DNA of 64,000 bases from assembly GCA_022497145.1 (NCBI GenBank), contig MU385869.1, forward strand, positions 124,001 through 188,000, given 5' to 3'. Position 1 is the first letter of the stretch, and each line of letters begins with the position of its first letter. Below the pieces are notes generated by a model, which searched no databases, was not told the origin of the DNA, and was given only the letters and a program-made list of their open reading frames with translations. Made by a program: the position numbers and the translations under genes. Below, in pieces: positions 50,158-61,113 of the stretch. This DNA comes from Rostrohypoxylon terebratum. Lineage: Eukaryota; Ascomycota; Sordariomycetes; Xylariales; Hypoxylaceae.

Positions 50158-51862
50158 TTGTGAAGGGAGGGGTGGCTCAATTATAGATGAGGAAGGATGC
50201 TATGAGGAAGGTGGTTTCTGGGATAATGCGAGAGTTTATGTTATAGTTTTTCTCGATGATGATTCACGATAATGATGAAAAACCAGGATGGTGAGATGGT
50301 CTTGGCCCTTCATTTATACTGACGAGTCTATCGTGATAGATCCACAGTCATGCTAATCGAGTCATCTACTTCAGTGTCCGTGGGCGCCGTTCCACAACTT
50401 TCTAAGACCCAATTACGAACTCTTCGGATTCGACGGCGGCACGTCGGGATGGTGAGCGTGGCAGTCGTGTGGCCGTACACGTTCGTGGGGTATGAACTCT
50501 CGTCCGGTGTTGGTGGCGATAAGCTTATGGCTACTTACTATCAGCGAAGGGAAGCCACGTCATTGGTGAGAATCACGACGGGTTCACCACGCAGGGCATA
50601 AAGGCGGGTATAGTATGATCCTACGGGATTAAACGGCAGACAAACTCGTATTTGGGGCTGAGGTACGGTGTAGCTGAAAATCGGCTGATAGAAGTCGCTA
50701 TAGTCACGAGATCACGTAAGGCGTAATTGATCCTTGGGAAATACGAGATTTAACTATAGTTGCTGTCTTAAGTTGAGCGGTATTATTGGTTGCTGTATTA
50801 TCCGTTGTAGATTCATTATAGGTACGATGACCAATCGCATTCTTCCAAAACCTCCGAGATATTGACCACGATGTAACGTTAACGAGAAGTCGAATCGAGA
50901 TTAGCATTCGAGAGTGGAAGAGAATGTTGAAGCTACAATTCGATGAAATCTATTGTCATTTTATCATTTTAAAGGGGGGCTGGGATTAGTAATTAGTTAG
51001 TAATCAAAGCGCTCAGGGGGTGATTAGTAAGTAATATTAGTCAGTCCATCGAGGAAGGCCATTGTATCCGAAAACCCATGATGGGAGAAAGATAATATGT
51101 TCATAGGGATAGAATGAATTATATGCCGAAAATGCCCATAAAATGTGTACCAAATGGAGGTTGTTGATCGTGCAAAAATGAGAACGGTAACATGGCATGG
51201 TGTAGGCGACGGCTAGATTGGAATATCCAAAAGGTCGAAAGAAACTTGTGATGATAGAAATTGGTGTAATGCCGATTTTATTTCGAGTCAACGCTGTATC
51301 GGGGTGCAAGGTGAGCGAGGGGGTGAATATGTGATCCCCCGACTTAGAGAAATGTCTGCAGAAAACGGCCTTGCGGGTTGATAAATCAGGGGATAATGAC
51401 ATCTCATACTGTAATTGTTGTCTACTATCCATAGTATTCGATAGAGAGTCTAAATGACACGGATAATTGCCAAAGTCGTCTGGGTTATCTCGTATGGGCA
51501 TTGTAGATGTGTTAAAAACCAACATTCCTATATACCTAGTAATGTTGATGTCGGCAAACAGAAGCCTAAAAGGCGATGAATCACTCGTAGGGCAGCTGCG
51601 AATAACGACTAGCAGGTGACAAACAGCGAACAGTCATAGGTGCTGAAATATATTCCAACCCTCACGAAAAAAAAATAACCTCGTGATATTTATTTCGTTC
51701 CATGTTGGTCCTACCGCAATGATTTTCCATTCCCTCAACACATTAGTAAATCAAGTTGTCACTGTAGTTGAGCAACCATCAAACTTACCTCAACACCTTC
51801 ACAACTTCCGCATCTCTTCCATTCAGTTTTTCCCCCAGAAATCTCCATCATCGCCGTTTATC
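50158..51862. other. Intergenic region, no supported gene
   Basis: Promoter side of the secreted peptide gene, then a long spacer. An unspliced 162-codon frame at 51037-51525 (-) has a balanced composition but no domain, signal or splice evidence, so I leave it uncalled. The 150 nt before 51863 are C/T/A-rich and leader-like. Confidence 0.5.
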
Positions 51863-52841
51863 ATGTCTTCCTCTCCCAAAAAAAGCCTGAAGCCCGCATC
51901 GCACGAGCGCATTCCCTACGACGGTCAAGCCGACACCATCATGAGAGACGTGTCGCCTCGTATGCGCAGCAACACTCAGGGACCCCGACCAATTCCTTCC
52001 CCCTTGCGCAATGTCGCATTCCGCCGCTCGCTACAGGCTCAATCAGAGTACATCGCGACACCCCGCCGTTCTCGCGCAGACTCGACCTCATCAACCGACA
52101 GTCTGCCTCTCATCCCGACGCCCGGCATGGTCCCTCGTTCGCGTCTCTCAGCCAGCAACTCGGGCACTCAGCAACAAGCCGGCCAGCGCACTCCTACGCG
52201 CCCCGCCCTGTCCGTCGCCGCTGGCACCAGCGCAGCCGAATTGGCCTCTACTCCTGGTCTGCCCGCTCTACCCCACTCCCTGACTCCTCGAGCCAGCCTG
52301 GCCTCTTCCATCACCAGCTCCAGCAGCTTTCGCAGCTCCGTCCTCGCCGGCGAGCTCCCCATGCCCGAGACACCTGCTCAAGCCAAGATCGGCACGCCCA
52401 AGGAAGTTCCGGAGCGTCGTCGCAGCAACCGTTTCCGTAAGTCTATCCCATCATAACCCTTCTCCCCTTTTCACTTGTCTTGCGCATAATCGTTCCCAAT
52501 TTTTTGAATTGGCGCATGATTTTTTCCTCAAAACAAGCTCGAAATTCCTGTTACTTTTTTCTGGAGCAGCAATCGCTAACTTCTGCTTCACAGTGCCGCG
52601 TGAGAGTCTAGGCCCCATCACTCCCACAAACCCTACCCATCGCCGCGCCAGCGCCATCTTCCAATCTCATTCTGCCGCTTTCCGCGAGGCCGAGGAGAAG
52701 GCTCTGTTGTCCATGGCGCGCAGCCGAGCTTCCACCTCGCTCCAAGATTTCGAGGACAAGAAGAAAGACTTGACCGAGAACAAGAACAAGAAGAAGGACG
52801 AGGAGAAGAGTGATGGCGAGGAGAATGATAAAAAGGATTAA
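51863..52841 (+). CDS. Conserved-looking disordered hypothetical protein
   Basis: Exons 51863-52436 and 52594-52841 flank a 157-nt intron (GTAAGT, branch CTAAC, acceptor TTCACAG, phase 1), giving 273 aa. The protein is rich in Ser, Pro, Thr and Arg through residue 230 and holds several SPR/TPR/TPG motifs that could be proline-directed kinase sites. The C terminus turns helical and charged (EAEEKALLSMARSR, then a Lys/Glu/Asp-rich tail). The junction joins RRSNRF to LPRESLGPITPTNP. I recognise no domain; its modular low-complexity make-up resembles nuclear or cell-cycle adaptor proteins, but that is only an impression. The ATG at 51863 is chosen because the frame upstream reads as untranslated leader. 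Confidence 0.7.
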
Positions 52842-53310
52842 GGTTGGAGGATGGAAAGTGTACCAACAACTGGAGTCTTCTGTGTTCCTCTCTTTTGATG
52901 TCTGGCAGTAGGATGGCACGGTTGGGTTTGCCAAGAAGGTTTTCGAGGACATATTGTTTCGGAAGGCCGTTTATGGACTGTACGGCTTCGGTCTTTGAGT
53001 GTACCACACGTTACTGGCTCGATAGCAAAAGGCTGAATGAATCCTACACAATCTGAATGATACCTCCCATCTTGCTCCCTTTGAACTTAAGCTCGCTTTT
53101 ACCATCCATCCCAGCTTTCCAAGGTTAACGAGTGATCCTTGCGCGGCATGATCTTAGCCAACCCTAACATCCCTAGGGATAATAAAAATGCTTTACTACC
53201 TAGATGCATAGTATGTTAACCATTTCAATGGAGTGGTAGTTTTTCAATGAAGTCGAAAATTTCTCGGGTTTTGCAACAAACAAGACACAAGACATACACG
53301 CTACAAGGCC
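52842..53310. other. Intergenic region, no supported gene
   Basis: 3' flank of the hypothetical gene and spacer up to the dehydrogenase remnant. I see nothing else. Confidence 0.65.
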
Positions 53311-53835
53311 TTAGTCCCGGTCGAGAAGCACAGTGTCCTGCTTAATTAGCTTAGTATACCTCACACTGTCCCTTCAGACCATTGCCCTCTTCTTGGCATC
53401 CAAAGCCTCGGGAACAATTTTCTGCAGCTCAGAGCCGTTTAGGTATTTCCCTCCAAACCTAGGTCCAGTCTCGAACGCGACATTCACCGTATCGCTGCTC
53501 GACTTGCCGGCGGTCCGAACGCCGCCGTTGGGATCGGGCCATGTTAACAGGGCTGTTAAAAACGATGATCGGGAAGAGCATCGTACGGAAGAACCAGTCG
53601 CATCGACGGACGAGACCAGTGCTCGTTGACCCTGAGCCGATAGCGACGAGAGAAATACCCTCCAGTGCCGGGTCAGCGTCAACACAGCGTTGGAACTCCA
53701 GCATCATGATGACTAAGAGTATTTTAGCCATGCCATACCGCCTCGTCCTTGCTTTATATCTTCAAAACAATGCCGCACCCAAGTCCATCGTTGGCGCCTG
53801 TCGGAAATATAGTACCCTTAGGGCTCGCCGTTTAT
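53311..53835 (-). pseudogene. Decayed short-chain dehydrogenase/reductase remnant
   Basis: Read on the minus strand, pieces of an SDR appear in order but in different frames. First, near 53790-53820, is a KGTIFPTGANDGLGCGIV-like nucleotide-binding start, with the TGxxxGxG motif and a stop just after it. Then comes a YGMAK catalytic YxxxK segment with MMLEFQR-VDADP (about 53640-53735), and finally a C-terminal part (WPDPNGG, then YLNGSELQ) in a shifted frame. A TGA interrupts the tail at about 53374-53376, where related proteins usually have Trp, followed by RDSVRYTKL and a stop at 53311. Roughly 120-150 residues between the glycine motif and YxxxK are missing. The gene is broken by a frameshift, a stop and an internal deletion, and cannot give a working enzyme. 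The TGA fits a G-to-A change. Confidence 0.75.
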
Positions 53836-54995
53836 CTGAGACCCCGTCTCTCCCTAGCGCGACGGGCTGAGCCGAGAGAAGCAAGGACTAGGGCGGGGCG
53901 GATGCGTCAGATCTCGCATTACGACCAACCGACGTATTGGCCCTTGCAATTTTCCGCTTCTCTGGGTAGTCGGGTAGTTATACCGAATCCACGGGTCTAT
54001 CTATATCATGCAATTATCTCCCCTTACTTCGGAACGTGTTCGAGCGCCAGGGCGCCATCTTTATATCTTACATCCCAAGCGTTCGTTCTGCCAACTAAAG
54101 GCCTATTCATGCAAGGGGGAAAGTTTATGTCCGGCTCGCCCGGTTTTCCAGGACCACCTGCATACGGCCCCACCTCAATCTGCCTTAGATGGACTCTAAG
54201 ATTAACGAGGGATGCGGAAACGCTAAGCCGACAAGGTTAGAAGTAGAGGCTCTTTCACGCCAAGCACGATGGGACGACATGGTACGAGCTGGCCAGTGAT
54301 AGGATGATAGTCTTGCTCAAGTGCCGTTCAGCTGTTTCTAGGTATTCGGTAATAAGACGAGTAGGACAAGATTCGCGCATCTACCCAAGGATCGAAGTAC
54401 CTTTCAAATGCAGTTGATGCAGGATTAGCTAAGCGACCTGAAAATGGGAATATAGCTTAAGAGAAGACGATTGCTTACTTACTATCATCACTTCACGAGT
54501 TGGAGTCCCCGTGTGCCAAAAATGATGTTGTGTATATTCACAAGAAAAGTATAGGTAGGTACCGTAAATATGTACAATCAAATAGGCAGCAGAAAATTGC
54601 CATCAAGGCAAAAAGCCCCTTACTTTTTCTCCCTTTCATCTCAAAACTTCGGCGGAAATCCATTACAATTTCCATCCCACGCAGACGAAACACTTTCGAA
54701 AGCCACAAAGCTCCCCTAATCGCCGAAACAACCCAGACCCATCCCCATCATCTCCCCAACCAACCAACCAACCAGGCAACCAAAACCAGACTTTTACTCC
54801 CCGAACAACCGACATTCGAATCCCTGAATCCACCTCCCTTTAAGTTCATTTACTTGCAGATGTTATTCCAAGCTCCAACAAGGGGTTGCTCGTTCGCAAT
54901 AAAGCTCTGAGGATCCATTCTACTCTGATGTCAGCCCCATCCACACTAGCCAACCGTACAGCCGTATCAACTCAGCCCAAAACTGGAGAAATAAC
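53836..54995. other. Intergenic region, no supported gene
   Basis: No frame with support. A plus-strand open frame at 54500-54910 is Asn/Pro/Lys-rich and includes an AACC repeat (54758-54775), and looks like composition only. The part next to 54995 may hold a third exon or 3' UTR of the secreted-protein gene. Confidence 0.5.
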
Positions 54996-55454
54996 TCACA
55001 CTTCGTCAAAACAGGTGCACAGCGCGCCCGTCTTATTATCCTTGTAATCGACAAAGAAGCTGCCAGAGGGCACGTTATTGCAGTAGTACTGGCACTTGAA
55101 CTGAGAATACGCGAACCCGGTCTCGATCGGGTCAGGAGCTCCGAACGTCTATTCCACGTTAGCTTTTCCCGTTCTCGTTGTTAGGCTAGGCGAGCTCACG
55201 TAAGAGGCTTTGCTGTGAGCCGCGGCCCACGCCTCGGCGGGCTGGTATCCGTTCTGGAAGCCGGTGGGCACTGCCGGCGCGTAGTTGATGGTATACCCGG
55301 CCGTCACGACGGGGCTGCCCGCCGTGCAGGCCGATGCCAACGCAGAGGCTGTGGCCGTAGCAACTGGAGTCGGCGCATCTGCGGCTGGGAAGGCGAGTCC
55401 TTGTGCGGCCGTTGCCGCAACGGATAGGAGAGTTTTCAAAGTGAAGCTACCCAT
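54996..55454 (-). CDS. Small secreted cysteine-containing protein (PAN/Apple-like tail)
   Basis: Exons 55454-55200 and 55148-54996 flank a 51-nt intron (GTGAGC...AATAG, phase 0), giving 135 aa. Residues 1-21 form a signal peptide (MGSFTLKTLLSVAATAAQGLA), followed by an Ala/Thr/Pro-rich stretch with one cysteine (43). Exon 2 encodes FKCQYYCNNVPSGSFFVDY and ALCTCFDE, giving cysteines at 104, 108, 129 and 131. The C-x3-C and GSFFVDY pattern resembles fungal PAN/Apple-like domains. The 3' end is uncertain: GTG-TGA gives a stop at 54996, but the same bases contain a GTGAGT donor, so the protein could continue in a third exon. Probably extracellular; function unknown. It lies in the same gene-poor stretch as the six-cysteine peptide. 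Confidence 0.6.
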
Positions 55455-57070
55455 CTTGTATAAGATATCAGTGATCTCCTGGAATGACTTTGGAGTTGGA
55501 TCTTTGGTATGCAAAGTTCTATACCAAAGCTCCCTGTGATCCGTAATCCGTGACCTACGGCCTGTGGTATGTGATCTTGTATTGGGACCAGGTTGCAGAT
55601 CAAGCCAAGTCAGAGCAGATCTTGAGTGGTATTAGTAGTACGGCACTACGCGAGTAATGACAGGCTTATCAGATAGTGTTGGTTAGACGTTACGGTCCCG
55701 ACCTGAGAGGGACGAGGCGCATAATAAAGAAGTGAGACAAAGGTTCGGGGGCCCGGGTTGTCAGCGATAGGCTAAAAAGTTGAGTAAGTAGGTATGTAAT
55801 TGCTTCTAAAATTGGGCCTGATGGTATCACAGGGAGATGACAGTCTGATGTCAACTCCTCAATCGAGTCCCCATTTGGCAACCTGGCAAAGGGCTCACAG
55901 GGGTGAGAGTGATCGACGCTGCAAGTAGGTGCCCGCCACCGGGAAGCGAAAAAAAAATCCTTGGGTCGTGGAATCGTAGTAATAAATGCAAGGCACGCCA
56001 AATTTGTACAAACTAACAAGGAAAGTTACAGGTCATTCCCCTGCCTTACTCACATACAAGCTGCGTGACACCTTCTTGATTCGTTCAATTAAACTTAGGG
56101 GAGGCTGCATCGCTTCTCCTGATGTCCGTCAATCACGGATTCATTTAGGAAGTCAGACCATTACGGCGAAACTTCCTTCGACAGCCGACAAGGACATCGG
56201 ATAGAATGATGTTTGCATCTCCCGGAAGATACGTATTGTTCTGGAATTTGCAAACGGGAACTGTGGCGTCAACTCGACATCAACCTTCTTTCACAAATAG
56301 GCAAAATGCAACCCTAGGCAATATAGGATAAAAATTGTTGAGGTAAGTTTCCATATCTGATTGGAACTGGGGGGAGTATACCCTGGCAGTCTGGAGATCA
56401 TGGTCGGTTGCTTTGTAGGAAAATGCTACGCCGAGACCGTGATCGACCACCCACCGATCGCTAATAGGGTAATGGCCGTGGTTCTGGAAGCATGTGCGAA
56501 ATCGCTCGAACTTGGAGGTACCCTAAAACAAGACGTGCTGGATTCAGTTAATCAAGAACGTCATTGGATCAATTGTTCCGGGGGATGGGGAAATATATGG
56601 TCTAAGGTAGTTCATGATAGCTTAACCGAACCAACGGTTCTCGGTTCTGACATTTGCCGGCTCAATTCATCAGGGATCTCAAAGGTTCGAGAACAGAAAA
56701 ACGCTGTGTGCTATTAACGAAGCACATGTTTCGGAGACTGGTGGACAATTGATGGTATAATTATCGTTCAAAATCGATGCAATCATTAGAAAAGGGTTGC
56801 GTGACATTACCTAACTGTAACCTCATTATTAATGCTGAACAAACAAACGCCAGCAATGCTGGCATCCATACTCTCGTTGATTTAAACCTGCTCGTAGCAA
56901 CTCATTGCCGATTTCGTATCTTCAACGCAAGAGAGAAGAAACAATCTTCACAATGGTTGTTCGGATCAATTGGCCAGTGTGTAGTACAAATGCCGCGTCG
57001 TCGGTGGAGACCATTCGCATACATGTTGAGTCACTGATGATGAGTCCCTAGCTACAATTTCATGTGGCTA
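55455..57070. other. Intergenic region, no supported gene
   Basis: Promoter side of the small secreted gene and 3' flank of the protease gene. An open frame at 56361-56717 (+) has no domain and no splice evidence, so it is not called. Confidence 0.55.
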
Positions 57071-60000
57071 TCATGCTTTGAATGCTTTGCTCCCTTCGCA
57101 TAGGCCTGAACTGTACTTCGAAAGCCCTACCCATCGCGGGGCGTACTTGACTCCTTCGTCGTATGCGGGAATCGTGCCCGGGGTGTTCACATCGTCCCAG
57201 CTGCATAGAACGCGGCCATCGATCCCAGTGACACCATCAGCATCCTCTTCCCACTGAACATCAACACTCCATGGCGTGATCCAGTCCCGACGATAAAGCT
57301 TTATCTTAGTTAGACCCCCTTCTGGTATGCTACCAAATCTCTCATCGGGTGGGTTGCTATGAACCACAAAGGAAGAAATGGGCTTCTCAAAAATGATTGC
57401 ACATGATCTGCTGTCCTTCGCGTCGATCTCGAACCTAGCCCAGGTCTCATCCCCGGACCTAGTAATATTGAAATCCAACCAGCTACTGAAACCTTTTTTT
57501 GGTGGTATTCCATTGGAAGGTGACTTAATCACATTTGGGGGAACGGCTGAACCATCGTAGGAACAAATGACTAAGCCAGGACGTTGGCCTTGCCTTGTGG
57601 CGCATTTGATTTCTTTGCCCGTAGCAGATGGCAACTCGGCAATGGTCAATTCGACAAATTTTTGTAAGCCAGCGTAATTGACCTTGGTAGTACCGGTATC
57701 AAGATCGATGGTCTGTTGGAAGTAGATTTTGTACCTGCTATCCTCGGAGAAAGGAAAGACTGCGAGATTGTATATCAAGGTTGCAATAAAAACCCCAAGT
57801 AATACCATTGGCACGTGGTGTGTGACACGATGTATGAATGGTGTGATCGGTAAGAGTAGGAAGATGCTAAAAAATGCAGTGATGAGATATGGAACGAGAA
57901 GGCTTGACCCATCAGCGCCCGTCTGTGAAACAGCGGAAACCAGTGTGAGGCCGTTCTGGCCAGCCAAAATAATGAAGAATGGACCTAGGAGAAGGAATTG
58001 GATGGACCATACCCAACTAGGAAGGTTTGCTGACCACTTTTGCTCGTATGCGTACGGCAGGTTTTTGGCGTCCTCATTTAATGTCGTTTTATTCACTATT
58101 GCTAATATGGAACGCCGGTACGTAGTAGCAAAGGTGGTATGGCGGGTTTCTTCAGATCCTCTACCGACAAGAGGTGTCGTTTCTGTGGCCGGTGATTGAG
58201 ACTCGACTTCGTCATCGCCGTCATCCTCGTCCTCAGCATCAAGTTCATCGCGACTTGGCGAAACTAGGTCGTCTGCGTGAGGAACCGCCGCAAGATGGTC
58301 TCTGATTTCGTGCTCATCGTGAACTCGTTGCGCGAACGATGCCTTAGTAGGCAAGGCGAATAATTCGCAGAGTGAAATGAAAGAAGCGAGGAACGCGGCA
58401 GAATGGAAAAACACGAATATGTATCCGCCCGCAATTCTAAAGCGGTCCTCGAAAACGGTATCCGCGACTAGAACTCCCCACGCAATAGTGAATAGCCAGA
58501 AGATGGCGTAGCCTCGGTGGAGGGCACTGGGTCGAACAAAGTTTGCCCCTGCCATGATGGTCCAGAAGACAAAATAGAAGAGAGATATCATCATCGCCCA
58601 CCTACAATTCATCGTCAGTGCTATATCCCGGAAAAAAAATCGATTTAACTTACACTGTATATTCGTTACTATATATGACCAATGGATTGATCTTGGTGAT
58701 GAGGTACGCAGATCCCACGACTAATGCCCCCGCGACGACAAGGGCTAATGGAAACCTGACAAGGCCCCTCCGGCCACCTAACATGACGGGGTCTAGGTCG
58801 GACCCTTCATAAGCGGTTCGCCTTGAAGAGAAGTAGTAGTATTTGTCTTTGCGGATCAGGACGTATGTTAACCCGAGGAGTATCAGCGGTGTAGCGATCA
58901 GCAAAGTTAAAGACCAAGCAAACAAGGTTCGGAGATTGAAAAGAGCGAACGCCTTTCCAAATAAATCGAACCAGACACCGTCAGTTCCTTTACCATTCCA
59001 AACCTTTTTTCGATCACCATCTCCACGTTCTCCGATGAAAGTTTGGCCAGTATCGCCTGATAGTTCTTGCATTGTGTGTAGAGAACTGCTCAACATATGC
59101 CAGAGACTGGCTTTGGATGCATGCTTGGCATCGTCTTGGTTGGTGTGGTATCTAGCACGAGGTCGATAAAATGCTACGTCTAATCCTCGCAAGCCGAAGA
59201 CCCCATCGAAGACTATGTAGTCAGTATTGCTTCTAATAGCCCCCAGACCGAATGCGTCAGATGAGATGACGGTGCCAAACGGATTCTTAGTTCTTTTATA
59301 GGCGTTAGTCACTTGGGCATCGGTAGAACGAAACAGCATAGCTCGACCGCCGGCGCCGGCGCCTTCAAGATTCAAGAAGGTGTGGCAGAAAGGTAATAGA
59401 GGATTATGAGCAAATGCCTGCGCGCCCCATAGTCCATCTTCCTCATTGTTGTTGAATAAGGCAACAATGCCTCTCTGAGGCTGGTTTTCTGGCCGAGAAA
59501 AATAGTCGACTAGAGACACCAGGGTAACGCAGCCCATTCCATCGTCAGTTGCACCGAATCCAGACGAAACGCTGCGTAGTCATTAGCAGCAAGATATAAT
59601 CTCCCAGTGTTCAGATAAGACCTACGAGTCGTAATGGGCATTCATCAACACTCCTCCTTTACCCACGATTTTGTCCGAGTATACAGTCCCGTCTTCCCAC
59701 CACCGACCACTTGGGTCATCCTTTCCACGAATATACGCTATCACGTTTGTGCCCTCGAAGTACGTACCGACCGGACTAGTTGCTCCAAATATGGAGTTAG
59801 CAGTCGTGATATTGGAAACATTATCCGCTAGTACAACCACGCTCGAGTCGTTGGCTCCGTTGCGCTTCTTAATCTCATCCAATTCCAACAAAAGCCAATC
59901 ATGTATTTCGTCATTCTTTCGGCTATTAAATGGGTGGTAGTCGCGCGAAATTACGGTCAAGTCAAGCCATGACTTGGTGAGGTTGAGACCGGAGTCCAGC

Positions 60001-60131
60001 GTCGGGTTGCTCGGGGGAGGCGGGACTGATTCGTGTATAACGATTAAGGGAACGAGGAGAGCAATGTAGGTTACTGTGGTCCAGAACGTTACTGGGAATG
60101 GCTTGAATGCAACTGGGTTTGACACAGCCAT
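57071..60131 (-). CDS. PFF1: Vacuolar membrane protease, M28 family
   Basis: Exons 60131-59626, 59571-58654 and 58601-57071 give 984 aa. Intron 1 is 54 nt and intron 2 is 52 nt; both junctions are phase 2, restoring NAHYDSVSSGFGATDDGMG and EYTVWAMM. One membrane helix near residue 20 precedes the lumenal peptidase domain (about 120-380). Its M28 zinc ligands and catalytic residues are visible: His and Asp in NAHYDS and GATDDG, Glu-Glu in NNNEEDG, Glu in LNLEGAG, and His in RARYHTNQDD. About eight more helices follow (400-700), with an acidic cytoplasmic loop around 590-620, then a C-terminal lumenal domain. The length matches fungal Pff1 proteins, multispanning vacuolar metallopeptidases of unknown substrate. 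All key residues are present. Confidence 0.95.
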
Positions 60132-61113
60132 GATTGGCTGGTCTCGCTAGATTTATCCGTCAATATAGCTGTAGGGGTCGGATATAACCAAGACCATAGG
60201 GCTGCAGGTAAAATGTGAGATGGAACGCGCGAGTGGACGAGAGCCGGTGACGGGACGAGTTAGAGAAGCTTTAGGTGGGGATGATGAACATCCCAAGAGA
60301 TGCAAGCACGACGAGACTAAGACATATGGAGAGATATAGGATGAAGTATTAGGTCAATGCTAGATGAAATTGATGCTATATTGATCCTTTGTGCCTAAAA
60401 GTTGTTTGAATATGAAATGCAGGCGGAGAAGAAGTCGTATGAGAAGGTTATTTTAGAACGTCTTTAACCTAGAAGGTGACTGCCTGACTGCCTTCAACGG
60501 TCACGAATTCTATTAATCCTAACAGCAACTGACATTCGGGTTAGAGTTGGGGAAGGGAAGGTTGGGAAGTTACATACGTGAGGGAAGTGGCCCAAGCTCC
60601 GAGGGAGCCGTTTCCGCTAATGCACTATTACTAAGCACTAAGGACCTCAGGCTGCTCAGGACCTTAGGACCTAGGTAATTAAGTCTGTCAATAATAATAT
60701 TATTACGTACGTGGACATCCGTGATAATCATACATTTTATCTACGCCAACTTGAAAGCGAAAACATTGCACAGTTAGAAAACTTATTGTAAGCGTCACGG
60801 AAAAAAGAAGACCGGTGCCAATCAAGCATCCATGTTGCTGTCTATCAATTAGAGGTGGTCCTATGGTACATGTGCATAATCCTCCCCTTTCGTAATCTCA
60901 GAACCACAAATCCGTATTCCCCAAATCGATGCCAGTAAAAACCAACACACTTATTTGAAGCATTGCATACGAAAATAGTTAGTAGCATGGTCAGAATCAC
61001 TATTGCAATAGTCAAATTGTTAGTGGTGAGAGGCCAGTTGGGTTGTATACGAAGCGGCCAAGCCTGGCAAATTAGTATGAGGACGTGTCGGTCGGTCCGT
61101 ACACTTCCCACGC
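60132..61113. other. Intergenic region, no supported gene
   Basis: Promoter and leader side of the protease gene and 3' flank of BBP. A TACCTAGGTA-like element (CCTTAGGACCTAGGTAA) lies near 60660-60680. No coding frame. Confidence 0.65.

Noticed and set aside
51037..51525. 162-codon minus-strand open frame
   Set aside because: Balanced composition but no recognisable domain, no signal peptide and no promoter or intron signs.
56361..56717. 118-codon plus-strand open frame
   Set aside because: No domain and no splice evidence; it lies in a spacer with other frames of similar length.
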